A DNA stretch of 24,348 nt from Gyrodactylus bullatarudis (GCA_012064415.1 SSNU01000332.1:1-24348), one strand, 5' to 3'; counted from the stretch's first letter, positions 9,396 to 18,445 are shown. The notes: generated from the letters alone by a model not told the origin. Translations and numbers: made by a program.

Positions 9396-10020
9396 GCATA
9401 CTTAGAGACGTCTAAAATCTGAAGGAGTCGGAACTTGAAGGTTATAGAATAAATAAGAAACGTGAAAGACCATGCATAAGCCTAAAAAATCTAAAGCTTA
9501 AAAAATAGTGTTAGATAATTTCTTGTTATTTATTAAACATTCACGTATATTTACATATTTACTTACGAAATTCCCATACAGTAATTTATCATTTCTCTAA
9601 ATAAAAAAGAATTTATTCTTGAAACACATGAAAAACCAAAAAAATTTCTCTATTAATAGGTGAAGAAAAGAAAAATTAAAAATCAATTGTGACAAGGTAA
9701 CTGCAAATCAGGTAAATTGGATCTTCGTTTATGATTAAGAATTTTTCCCGGATTTTGAGGTCAATAAGTTTATCGTTTGGGCACTTGAATAAGATTTTGA
9801 AATTTTCTTCACTTGCTTGACAACATCATTGTAGGTGCTTTTTTATTGAGAAACTGTTTCTGTTGAGGTGTTTTAAATCAACTCTGAAAAAAATTTGGTT
9901 CATCTAGAACAGATTCTGAAGTAGAACAACCGGACAACGAACCGAAGGATTAGGGTGATATATTCGGTATACAGAATTGTATATGCAGGGAAGAAATTTC
10001 AATACGGGGGGAGGGGCCTT
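9396..10020. other. No gene recognised
   Basis: AT-rich spacer. Short open frames here have no signal peptide, domain or repeat partner. A G-run (GGGGGGAGGGG) at about 10005-10015 is the only unusual composition. Confidence 0.5.
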
Positions 10021-10350
10021 TTTTCTGGAATTTCGAAATTATAAAATGGATTTCAAAAGTTTTGTGTATAAAATGTGTCTTTTTGCAGATTTATTTCTCA
10101 TATACTGTGTACATTATAGTTTGTTGAAATTAACAACTCTTCTTAATGAACTATTTCGATCTTGAAAAACATAAAATAATTTCTTCTATAGGGATAGAAA
10201 GAATTTTTAAGAGCCTTGATTCGCATAACTTTTTTTCAATCAAAGGAGAAAGTTGAAGGCGATAGTTGTGCTGAAAAAGTCGAGAGGGGAATTTTGAAAT
10301 GATAATAATGGATTTGAGGCAAAGAATTGAAATTTTGATTGAGGTCATTT
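10021..10350 (-). repeat. Dispersed repeat R2, uninterrupted copy
   Basis: On the minus strand it matches 18056-18190 (AATTCCCCTCTCGACTTTTT, ATGCGAATCAAGG, CTATCCCTATAGAAG), then TTATTTTATGTTTTTCAAGA, then 18673-18800 (AGAAGAGTTGTTAATTTCAA, ATAATGTACACAGTATATGA). The copies near 9.0 kb and 18 kb have extra sequence at points where this one is continuous, so it serves as the empty-site reference. No coding content or terminal repeats were recognised. Confidence 0.82.
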
Positions 10351-10454
10351 TTAAAAATTTTTGGAGTCACTTTTGGATTTAGCTATTTTAACTAGATGAA
10401 GGCCAACAAATAAAAAAGATAAATTTATTGATGATTATAAAAAATTTTATAAAT

Positions 10455-11137
10455 ATTTTATTTGAAAAAAACGAAAAAAAATTTCAAGAATCTTACCCAT
10501 GACACAACAAAAGAAATTGTAGACCCTGTTTTCATTGGTGACGGCATAATTGAGGGAATATCCAGGTTTAAGGAAGTAACAACTTTCTCTCTAAAAACAT
10601 AAAATCTAAGTAAACGTACCACTTTTAGTATTCTGAGCACATTATAGTTGATATAAGTTGATAAACAAGGTCCTCCAAATAGATGAGATATCCGAAATCT
10701 TGTTCCCGGACCATTGATTTGATCGATTTTATAGCCAATAAACCGACTTGGGCAATCGGTATGAACATTTTTGAATGCTCTTCTACACGAATCATCATAT
10801 CGCATTATCTGCATTCTTTTAAATGCCTCCAAACTGTTGAGCATGAACAAAATTTTCAGGGAGAAGTCATATATATTCATCTGAAAATTTTCTATCAGTA
10901 TCATTAGCTTGGTATGATGGGTATTTATCCTTTTTTTATTGAGTGTTACCATGTTATTCTGAATTTCTATAATAATTTCTATTGTGATCACTTACTATTG
11001 TCAAGACATCAAGCATATTGTCAATTAGGAAACTTTAGACAAAGTTTCTCTGATGAAAAATAAAATAAATTTCTTTCTGATAATGTAATTCAATTTCCTT
11101 ATTTTTTAAAAAGAAATTTAAAAATTGAAATAAACTC
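10455..11137 (-). repeat. Inverted duplication, left arm
   Basis: About 680 bases that match 13431-14112 in the opposite orientation with few differences over the gene part and more in the flank beyond about 11040. The match stops at TTTTTTTCAAATAAAA on one side and near GTTTATTTC on the other. The spacer between the arms is about 2.3 kb. Confidence 0.92.
10497..10880 (-). CDS. Secreted two-cysteine-loop family, short type, left-arm copy
   Basis: Exon 1 is 10880-10620, 261 bases. The start is the Met of MNIYDFSLKILFML, chosen because it gives the same exon length and a hydrophobic N-terminus as in the gene at 1177; the frame is open another 37 codons upstream. It carries SC, HTDC, FIGYKID, GPG and GPC at the family positions, with 28 residues between the loop cysteines. 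The GTACGT donor is in phase 0. A 29-base second exon (10525-10497, between AAAACAG and GTAAGA) is possible but weakly supported. The homologous sequence ends about 40 bases beyond it, so the last exon seen in the other arm is missing and this copy is probably truncated. Function unknown. Confidence 0.5.
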
Positions 11138-11160
11138 TTTAGTTCTATTTTCCATACACT

Positions 11161-11395
11161 ATCGAATTTTGAGGGCTTGGTTTCTCTACAAAATACGCCG
11201 ACCACCCAAAAGCGTTCATACGGTCAATACTTCCTCTTGAAAAGATTCGTTTTGTCTACTTCGACGGTTTGGCCTTCTCCTCCAATCATGACAGGATTAC
11301 CCAAGAAGCGACTCAGTTTATCTCCGAAAATAGACCAATATTTCAAAACTCCATTTTTGCAGACACCAGTTTGCTCCATTTTCTTTTTTATCGTG
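11161..11395 (-). pseudogene. Merlin/ISXO2-like transposase fragment
   Basis: The minus-strand frame, from about 11395, has no usable long ORF but reads NGVLKYWSIFGDKL, GNPVMIGGEGQTVEVDKT and LFKRKY, then a TGA, then FWVVGVFCRET. The IGGxGxxVEVDxTxxxKRKY pattern is the start of the catalytic core of Merlin transposases (relatives of bacterial IS1016/ISXO2). The first catalytic Asp is in VEVD; the Glu that normally follows it is Lys here. The in-frame stop and the missing second half show a dead remnant. Terminal inverted repeats were not found. Confidence 0.75.
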
Positions 11396-11449
11396 GTCTA
11401 TAACAAAACTTTTCTTTGTCGTTCAGACAATGTAAAACTCGGTTCATTT

Positions 11450-11880
11450 TAAGTATGGTTATGTTTTCAGCAACGTATAACGTAAATTATTTAAAATTTA
11501 GGAAACAAAAGATTTGAATTGTTTATAACAGAACCCAAGGGCCAACCAATAGAATAACGAGTAGGATTAAGAATTCTCATTAGAAAAAGGCGATAAATAC
11601 AACATCCAATCATATTCTGACGAATTAAAAAACAAAAAACCACTGGATAATTAAATTTCAACCTAAATTCTTCAAATTATAAAATCTAATTAAACAAAAG
11701 GGAGTCTAACTTTTCACCCATAGATAAAAGTACTAGGATATTTTAACATGAATTCAGTATCTCAACAAGAATTTATTCAATGAAATCTATCTTGAATGAA
11801 TTTTCCCTTAAAATTATATTAAATTACTATCAAAAACAATTAAGAACTTCCTATTTTAGTGCTGACCATGATTAATAAAA
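11450..11880. other. No gene recognised
   Basis: AT-rich spacer between the Merlin remnant and the hairpin at 11881. No frame or repeat partner was supported. Confidence 0.5.
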
Positions 11881-11940
11881 ATTCTCTCTTTTTATTGGTT
11901 GAAACAAGATTCACTGAATGAACCAATCAAAGGAGAGAAT
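11881..11940. repeat. Hairpin with 20-base arms next to a TATA-like box
   Basis: ATTCTCTCTTTTTATTGGTT (11881-11900) and AACCAATCAAAGGAGAGAAT (11921-11940) pair at 18 of 20 positions across a 20-base loop. The right arm contains CCAAT, and TTATAAA follows directly at 11941-11947, so it could equally be a core promoter region. No clear exon follows. A similar CTTTTTTATTGGTTGAAA occurs near 225-242. Confidence 0.55.
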
Positions 11941-12172
11941 TTATAAAAAACTTGAGAAAACCTGATACTACAAACTAGCAAAAATCAAGCACAAGTAAGC
12001 ATAATTCAAAAAAATGTATCACATAAGAAAGCTAGAGGATAAAATTTACTACCGTAAACTATGATAAAATTTGGAATATCTTTTTTCATTTAGAAGCAAA
12101 TTGGATTTTTGTGCCAAAATTTTTACCAATTATTTGAAAATTTTCGCAGACAGCCAAAATTTTTTAAATACC

Positions 12173-12413
12173 AGATTCGTGATCAGCGTAAAATTTTACA
12201 TCAGAATTTCTTACTTAGAATAAAATACTTTAAAAAAAATATTCAATCTCTATCAGTGTTATTTTTGGTGACCTGAAGATCCGTTTCAGTTTTGATAGTG
12301 TTAAAAACTTTTTCATTCATGAATTCCTACGTTCTAATAACTCGGAAGGGTCAGGATATTTTTTCCAGTCCAAACCAAATTCCGGTCCAAAATTTTATGC
12401 TGATCACGAATCT
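12173..12413. repeat. MITE-like inverted repeat, 25-base arms
   Basis: The segment 12173-12197 (AGATTCGTGATCAGCG then TAAAATTTT) is the reverse complement of 12389-12413 at 24 of 25 positions. The enclosed 191 bases are noncoding. Size and arm length fit a small non-autonomous DNA transposon, but no target-site duplication was established. Confidence 0.7.
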
Positions 12414-13430
12414 GACCTTAGAATAATGCTAGAGCGCTCACAAGCTAAGATATTGGCAAAAACACAAATTTGCACAAAATTTCAGACTATCACTACAATA
12501 ATTTCATTTTTTCCGGCAATGAATCTTAATATGAAAGAAAAAGAATCTAACGGTTACCAAATTATGTCTGTATAAAAGGTTCATGCCTCTAATTAAAGCG
12601 GGGAAAAAATTTTTTTAAATAAGGGTATTCTTTTGCGTCAAAATCTGAAAGACTCGGAAACTAAAAAAGATAATTCCAATTTTTTGACAATCTCGTAGAA
12701 AATCTTATTCTCTACAAATTTCAATATGTATATTTTTTCGGATTGTTTCAAATTAAGAAGTTATTGGTTAATATCAACTTACCATTTTTTGATATTCTAA
12801 TCCTTGCTCTTTGCTGATTGTTTTATTTATTGAACATAAATCATGTTTTATGAAATTTAAAATAGGTATTTTATTCTGTACAAATTTTCAAAGTTGGTTT
12901 TTTTATAATTTTAATGCCGTTATGCTAATAATGAATTACCAAAGGCTCACGTTTTTAATCAAAATAATCGAATTGATGATAATTTTATTCCGAGTAGAGG
13001 CCTAGATAAAGATCTTGGAGTAGATTTGATACTCACATTAAAAAATAACCAGTTTGTTTAAACTATTCAAATATCTAGACGAGCAAAATGCACTCCTCAT
13101 AAGGAATTATGTTTATTTATTATTCTCCAATATCGAAGCCCTCAGTAATCAGCTCACCTTTCAGTCTTGATTTGATCCAGAAGAGATTTTTGAAAATTTT
13201 CTGCCAATCTCACCCTAATGCACCACTTAGAGTTGATTTTCATCACAAACGTCTAGCTAGACCATTAATACGCTATGAAAAAGAACCCTTCTAAATTCAA
13301 GAATTCGTATTAATCCCATTCATTTTGTAAATTTTACCAAACATAGCATTTTTTTAGTCGCACTGTTGAAATTTAAGTGTACAAATAAAAAAGGAAGCTT
13401 GATTGTATTTTATTCTGATTTCATACCGGG
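12414..13430. other. No gene recognised, 1 kb
   Basis: AT-rich spacer between the inverted-duplication arms. The frame at 13109-13294 (SPFSLDLIQKRFLKIF in its middle) is less AT-biased than its surroundings and faintly recalls LINE reverse transcriptase thumb regions, but this was too weak to call. Confidence 0.45.
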
Positions 13431-14112
13431 TTTATTTCATTTTTAAAATTTATTTTTAAAAAATAATGAAATTGAATTACATTATCAGAAAGAAATTAAT
13501 TTTATTTTTCATCAGAGAAACTTTGTCTAAAGTTTCCTAATTGACAATATGCTTGATGTCTTGACAATAGTAAGTGATCACAATAGAAATTATTATAGAA
13601 ATTCAGAATAACATGGTAACACTCAATAAAAAAAGGATAAATACCCATCATACCAAGCTAATGATACTGATAGAAAATTTTCAGATGAATATATATGACT
13701 TCTCCCTGAAAATTTTGTTCATGCTCAACAGTTTAGAGGCATTTAAAAGAATGCAGATAATGCGATATGATGATTCGTGTAGAAGAACATTCAAAAATGT
13801 TCATAGCAATTGCCCAAGTCGGTTTATTGGCTATAAAATTGATCAAAACAATGGTCCGGGAACAAGATTTCGGGTATCTCATCTATTTGGAGGACCTTGT
13901 TTATCAACTTATATCAACTATAATGTGCTCAGAATACTAAAAGTGGTACGTTTACTTAGATTTTATGTTTTTAGGGAGAAAGTTGTTACTTCCTTCAACC
14001 TGGATATTCCCTCAATTATGCCGTCACCAATGAAAACAGGGTCTACAATTTCTTTTGTTGTGTCATGGGTAAGATTCTTGAAATTTTTTTTCGTTTTTTT
14101 CAAATAAAATTA
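13431..14112 (+). repeat. Inverted duplication, right arm
   Basis: Partner of 10455-11137. Within the 261-base exon the two arms differ at seven sites, while the 110 bases just upstream of the start are identical by eye. This arm continues past 14112 into sequence not present in the left arm. Confidence 0.92.
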
Positions 14113-14204
14113 TCTTTCTACTATTGTTCATGATGATTATATTAATTTTCTATTTGAAATACAGGAGTCCCTTGGCTTTGGCTCTGGACAAAGTTCATAG
14201 CTAA
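13685..14204 (+). CDS. Secreted two-cysteine-loop family, short type, right-arm copy
   Basis: Exon 1 is 13685-13945 (261 bases, phase 0, GTACGT donor), with family residues SC, HSNC, FIGYKID, GPG and GPC. A tentative full model adds a 29-base exon 14040-14068 (after AAAACAG, before GTAAGA) and 14165-14204 (after AAATACAG) to a TAA, making 330 coding bases and 109 aa with a hydrophobic, leucine-rich end. The first exon is well supported by the same-length exon in the gene at 1177; the two small exons are only reading-frame-compatible guesses. The frame also stays open across the presumed first intron, so an unspliced 3' end is an alternative. Function unknown. Confidence 0.5.
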
Positions 14205-14332
14205 TATAATTCAAGATATTTATCACCTTACTACTACTAAATGTACACATTATATTTATGAAAATACACAAGCTTAGAAACTCAAGGACTTCAAATACAA
14301 GAAAAAGATTTTCAGAAAAACTCTATTGCTTA

Positions 14333-14390
14333 GCTATAGTTTGTATGAAGATGGGAATTTCTTAAATGAATTAATTTAATTTTAGAGGGA
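14333..14390 (+). repeat. Short dispersed repeat, direct match to 19628-19685
   Basis: GCTATAGTTTGTATGAAGAT, GGAATTTCTTAAATG and AATTAATTTAATTTTAGAGG recur at 19628-19685 with few changes. The 19.6 kb copy is joined to the segment matched at 8838-8884. Confidence 0.75.
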
Positions 14391-14575
14391 AAAGCATCAA
14401 TTGTTATAGACTTAACGCTGTACAATTTGTTTTTACTGTTATAAAATGCAGCTTTCCAACTTCTTTGGCAAATGGAAAAGAGCTTCATTACCAGAAATTA
14501 CGATGCAGTGGAAAGCCTATTCGGTTAATCTTCAGTTTAGTAACGCAGGTTTTTTAATATGAATTAATCCTGTAA

Positions 14576-15091
14576 TTACTTGCAAGTAGCTGGTACAAAA
14601 TTAAAAATAAATGAAACAATCTGTTTTATACTTTGATCTTTAAATGCATCTAGGTTAATTTGAAATCTGTGCCTCAGAGGGTGAAGGGTGGTAAGTAGAA
14701 CTGTGAATCCTCTTGAAGAGCGGAGATTGTGGTAATGGTGATTTTGTTTTGGAATTTTCTGGTACAGAGCAACTGGTGAGGCAATTCTTCTAAGCCAGAT
14801 GGGATGTAAATTAGCCTTTTCGAGGAGATCCTTGTATGAGTTGGGACCAAAACACGCCCGTAGGAATTGAAATTGAAGGCGTTCAGTTTTCTTAATTGTT
14901 CCCGTTGGTAGGTTGCAGAGAAGAGATGCTCCATAATCAAAATGCGGGAGAATAAATTGTTTGAACAGAAGGAGCCGAAGTTCGGGGGAGTGAACAAATT
15001 TCCGTAAAAAATAAGTTTTGACTCTCAGCTTATTGAGAACATGTTTGGCATGTATTGAGGTATCCAGCTTGTTGTTGTAAAGTAATAAAAT
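14576..15091 (-). pseudogene. LINE reverse transcriptase C-terminal fragment
   Basis: An open frame of 171 codons without a start Met, ending at a TAA at 14576-14578. It contains KLRVKTYFLRKFVHSPELRL, QFILPHFDYGASLLC, KKTERLQFQFLRACFG and LHPIWLRRIA. The spacing of the hydrophobic LPHFDYGASL stretch and the following Arg-Leu-Gln-x-x-x-LR helix is that of the region after the palm in jockey/CR1-type LINE reverse transcriptases. All catalytic motifs are missing because the frame begins at a stop at 15092-15094. The intact reading frame suggests a fairly recent copy. It abuts a Merlin fragment within about 10 bases. Confidence 0.72.
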
Positions 15092-15097
15092 TCACAC

Positions 15098-15398
15098 TTA
15101 GCTGCACCCCCATATTACATGGGCCATATTCTATTCTGTTTGTGTGGAAACCTGATGGGTTGAAAAATCTGTATTTGTGACAAACAGTTTCATGTCTATA
15201 TCTTTCTTGAGAAAGATGGGCATAAGACTTGAACTCATCAGATACTATGGTTAAGCATGGCAATATTCTTGATAATTCTAAATAGAGTCTCTTGTGACCG
15301 TTTTTTAACTGTCTGCATGAAACATTGACCTCTACTTTCAACTCTAAATACCCACACCGATTCACATTTGACTTTATGGCCTCGTCTATACTTACGAC
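15098..15398 (-). pseudogene. Merlin/ISXO2-like transposase fragment with frameshift
   Basis: The first frame reads VRRKYRRGHKV, SVWVFRVESRGQCFMQTVKK and QETLFRIIKN. After a shift near 15270 a second frame reads ILPCLTIVSDEFKSYAHL, YRHETVCHKYRFFNP and GFHTNRIEYG. This is the order of the ISXO2/Merlin DDE core: KRKYxRGH, WVFGGIER, the second catalytic Asp in IVSDEF, H-x-TVxH, then HTNxIE with the third acidic residue. The first catalytic Asp lies before the truncated start. It overlaps the family region covered by the fragment at 11161-11395 only around KRKY and is a separate copy. Confidence 0.8.
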
Positions 15399-15576
15399 GA
15401 ACAAATGAATGAGTTGTTTAGGTTATGAAAATTCTGGCCAGAAGAATACTATGAAGTTAGGAATCTATGAATTTTACAAAATCTCGATGTTTTCATCAAG
15501 AATTCGAATTCATGTTGGCTACTTTTATGATTTGAAGAAAGAAATTCTGAAAAATTATTTTCATGAAAATATGATC

Positions 15577-15672
15577 ATTTTTCAAATTTGGCGCCAAAAT
15601 TCCAGTTTTAAATCTATAAAGAGTTTTAGTTTCAAGTTCTAAAAAGAGGTTTTGGCGCCAAATTTGAAAAAT
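15577..15672. repeat. Perfect inverted repeat with TTGGCGCCAA arms
   Basis: The 23-base arms 15577-15599 and 15650-15672 are exact reverse complements (core TTTGGCGCCAAA flanked by TTTTTCAAA). The loop is 50 bases. Each arm contains its own GGCGCC palindrome, so three nested structures are possible. Because of the symmetry, both strands show a short frame with the same FQIWRQN peptide, which is therefore not evidence of coding. Confidence 0.88.
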
Positions 15673-16031
15673 TACCACAATTATTTAGTCAATTACAGTT
15701 TTCTTTAGAGGTAGATGAAATTTAAATATCGCTCGGGTCAGATGAATTATGATAGAAAATTTGATAAAAATGCCAAAACTATCAAAATTATAGTTTGATA
15801 TGTCTTCAAGTTACTATAAATTACAAAAATTAGTTTTCGTGATTTGAATTACCACCATAGATTTTTTAACCGAATCTCCAGTAATATGATAAACATCACT
15901 AACGATAGCTTAAGAAGAAAGAGAATAATTCATGTATTCAAATTGTACTTATTTTTGTATTAATTGCCTAATTAAATTGAAAACTTTTAAATATTTATAA
16001 ACTCATAAAGTAATCAGTAGACATCATCACA
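15673..16031. other. No gene recognised
   Basis: AT-rich 5' flank of the frame at 16032. No repeat partner was seen. Confidence 0.5.
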
Positions 16032-16502
16032 ATGCCCTGTCAAACAATGTGGCAAATTAATAATGAGCTTGAAAACCCTCAACCTCTTCCTCTCACGATG
16101 CTTCCAACAAATTTAGACGTTTATAACCTTTTTAAACTAGAAAAAGGACCACATCCAACAAAAGAAATATCAAAATTCAGACGTCAGGTTGCTGATAAAT
16201 TGATAGATTTTTATGAAAAAGTTGGAATAGTAGCCAAAGATTACCGGCCAATTGTTAGAAGTTTAAAAGATCTTGTTAACAAACGTAATAAGCTGAGAGA
16301 TTCTAAATTTCTTAGAAAAATGTGGAATCAGCTTTTTCCAGTGGCAAGATGTTCTTGCTTGTCAACTTCACGCTCACCTTGTAATCAGAAAAAGTTTTTT
16401 CATCATCTGACCAAGGAATTCTTGAAAGATCAATCATCAGACAGACGGATGACTATTGATGATTATAAGGCCTCTATTGCCGAGGCTGAAAATGATATTT
16501 AA
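16032..16502 (+). CDS. Unknown protein, mobile-element-associated type
   Basis: An intact 156-aa frame, rich in Lys, Arg and Asp, with no signal peptide or membrane segment. The first half (residues 36-100) is predicted helical and charged (KFRRQVADKLIDFYEKVGIV, then LVNKRNKLRDSKF). The second half has LFPVARCSC, a further Cys in SRSPC, then EFLKDQ and RRMTIDDY. From memory, that order (a Cys-x-Cys after an LFD-like motif, then FLxDQ and RxMxI) recalls N-terminal regions of uncharacterised multi-copy proteins in arthropods and other invertebrates, some with transposon hallmarks. This could not be checked. The frame ends without the downstream part expected for such proteins, so it may be a truncated copy. 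No splice site was assigned. Confidence 0.42.
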   Translation: MPCQTMWQINNELENPQPLPLTMLPTNLDVYNLFKLEKGPHPTKEISKFRRQVADKLIDFYEKVGIVAKDYRPIVRSLKDLVNKRNKLRDSKFLRKMWNQLFPVARCSCLSTSRSPCNQKKFFHHLTKEFLKDQSSDRRMTIDDYKASIAEAENDI

Positions 16503-16929
16503 CTTTCTAAGATCTTGCAAGAAGAATGGTATGCTCAAACAGTTTACCGAAACCAAAATTTGGCGTAGAATTGAAAAAGAAAAAATTGATGATATTTTTG
16601 ATTTTAATGAATAAATTTATTTATTTTTACAAAAAAATGTGGTATGTTCATAGCCTAGAGTTGGTGAGAAGTGGAAGAAAAATTCTATTGGTTGTTGGTT
16701 TTCTTGCATATTATTGGTCAACCTGATGAGAAGCAGAGAGGTATAAATATAGATTTGGTATTAAATAATTCATCCAGCGAGCCATGATGCGTTTTATTAA
16801 CTGTATTTATTTTCAGGCTATGATCGAAATAAGATTAACCCTCTGGTATCAATGAAATCCTTACACATTTTCATTGAAGCTGTTTTCAACTATTAAAGGT
16901 TATTTTTCTATATAATTAAAAAAAAGAAA
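16503..16929. other. No gene recognised; 5' flank of gene 3
   Basis: Spacer between the unknown 156-aa frame and the signal-peptide exon at 16930. It ends in a TATATAAT-like stretch about 20 bases before the ATG, which could be promoter or 5' untranslated sequence. Confidence 0.45.
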
Positions 16930-17783
16930 ATGGTAAATCTGAGATCATTCATCTTGTTGTGTCATGCCTTGGCTTTAATCACAAGCCAAGCCAAGTGTTT
17001 CTCTCCTGTAAGTCCTATAAACATTGTGCATAAGGATACAGTCTTTCAGGATATTGGAATAAGTCTCTTCTCTGACTTTTACTGTCTATCCTTGTATTTG
17101 ACTGTTACAGCAGAAAAATACTGTAGGTTTCATCCAACTAACTCTTTTTAGTTCAAATGAAATGTCTTTCAGTATATACAAAGAAATTCAAAACCTTATA
17201 CATAAACATTGCCTCGAAAAATTCATCATCTGGATCTAATCATGCGCTGAATGGGAAAAAATTTGCCGGTGAAATTTACCAACTCCACAAAAATGGCTAT
17301 GCAGGTTTCTTCCTGAAAACAGTTCCAGATAAGGAAAAAACCTTTTTCTCTGAAGTTTTCCCCGGAATGGAAAATACAAATTTTATACCCAATAACTTTT
17401 ATTACGGTATACTGGGTCGGATTATGATCAGAGAAACATTTCATGAGTATTTTTTGACAAAAAAGTTTTATTACTACAAAGGAGCTTGGAATACAAAAAC
17501 TTGCAGTTTGGAAGATAACATTGTCTACTCTGAGCCAGTAACAATAAGAGAATCTGAATTAGAAGCTTTGAAGAAGATTGGCTTATCTAACTTTGTGAGT
17601 GGAGGCATTCAATCATCAGATGGCGCCAAGGTTATTAGAAATTTCAAGACTCTTGATACTCAAGTTGAGCAAGAGGAACAAGAAGATCGTTGGTTAACTT
17701 TTGGAATGTCCGACTCGAGTCTTGTTCTAACAAGTTCTCCTTTAATATTCGTACAAAGTTTCCTAATTCTTTTAATAAATTAG
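16930..17783 (+). CDS. Secreted/anchored two-cysteine-loop family, long type (gene 3)
   Basis: Exon 1 is 16930-17122 and exon 2 is 17173-17783, across a 50-base intron (GTAGGT donor, CTTTCAG acceptor) in phase 1 like genes 1 and 2. Total 804 coding bases, 267 aa. A signal peptide (MVNLRSFILLCHALALITSQA) precedes KC...YC with 28 residues between. Exon 2 has AGEI, a Thr-Phe-Phe motif shared with gene 1 (KTFFSEVF against ETFFDKIF), a Tyr-rich stretch, KTCSLED and EPVTIRESELEALKK (gene 2 has IGIRESQL). An acidic Gln/Glu stretch (EQEEQED) and a hydrophobic C-terminus (FVQSFLILLIN) follow. The tail suggests GPI or membrane anchoring. AATAAA overlaps the last codons at 17775-17780. Function unknown. 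Confidence 0.82.
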
Positions 17784-18196
17784 AATATCATCTATAAAAG
17801 ATATACCTTGTCCTGAATTAGCTGTTCAGCTATTATGAACATGAAGTTTATCATCTCTTTTTGTTAAACTTGGGTTTTTTTCTCCTTTCTGAAAAAAACA
17901 TAGCCTTCTAAACCCTTAAAGTCCCAGAAAATTTTTTTTCAATCGCATTCAATCTTTTGTCTATCCAATGGTTTGTGAATAGGCTGATTAGTAATCAGTG
18001 ATTAATTACGCAATTATTTTTGGTTCAAAAGTTATCGATCAAAAAATAGGTCATCTCATGTCAAAATTCCCCTCTCGACTTTTTCATCACAACTATCGCC
18101 TTCAAATTTCTCCTTATATAGAACCTTTGATTGAAAAAAAGATATGCGAATCAAGGTTCTTAAAAAAATTTTTCTATCCCTATAGAAGATATTTTT

Positions 18197-18445
18197 TCAG
18201 CTTACATAATATTCTTATTTCCTTTTATGACTCTTATAATTCTTTATCTTTTACTATTTCCTTGTAAATTGTAAATTATTATTTTTCATTCAAACTCCAA
18301 TTTTATCATTTTCAAAGAGAGACCACTGATGATCTTATGAGAAATATGCATTTGGTTCTAAATATATTTTCTTACATATTTCTAAATTATGTATTCGAGT
18401 GGATTTTCGGACGATTTTGAATATCTACGTGAATCACTCGAACGT
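18197..18445 (+). mobile_element. Penelope-like 3' end, divergent copy
   Basis: Begins at TTCAGCTTACATAATATTCT and follows the 3' untranslated region of the other copies (TTTTACTATTTCCTTGTAAA, TTTTATCATTTTCAAAGAGA) into a hammerhead motif, with about 85 further bases before R2 resumes. Possible imperfect duplication: AGAAGATATTTT on the left, AGATGATTTATTTT on the right. The exact ends are uncertain. Confidence 0.7.
18321..18358 (+). ncRNA. Hammerhead ribozyme motif (Penelope copy at 18.3 kb)
   Basis: CTGATGA at 18326-18332 and GAAA at 18341-18344. Stem I pairs ACCA (18322-18325) with TGGT (18353-18356), plus a G-U pair. Stem II can form U-A and C-G around TTAT. The stem III region is ATATGCAT with an ATGCAT palindrome, where the other copies have ATGTACAT, so the self-complementary character is kept although the bases changed. 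U16.1 is 18351 and the cut-site base U18352. Confidence 0.65.

Noticed and set aside
11177..11452. 91-codon plus-strand frame
   Set aside because: It is the antisense of the Merlin transposase fragment.
13109..13294. Possible LINE reverse transcriptase scrap (SPFSLDLIQKRFLKIF)
   Set aside because: The resemblance is to generic hydrophobic and basic residues only; no diagnostic motif and no continuation in other frames.
14674..14997. 107-codon minus-strand frame with a Met start
   Set aside because: It is a shadow of the LINE reverse transcriptase frame (14576-15091), which has recognisable motifs.
15030..15404. 124-codon minus-strand frame as an intact gene
   Set aside because: Only its second half matches the Merlin core; the first half of the match lies in another frame, so it is a frameshifted relic rather than an intact gene.
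15409..15678. Two short frames, one on each strand, with the same FQIWRQN peptide
   Set aside because: Both arise from the perfect inverted repeat at 15577-15672.
16721..16745. CTGATGAG word, possible hammerhead core
   Set aside because: No GAAA follows at the right distance and no stem I partner was found.
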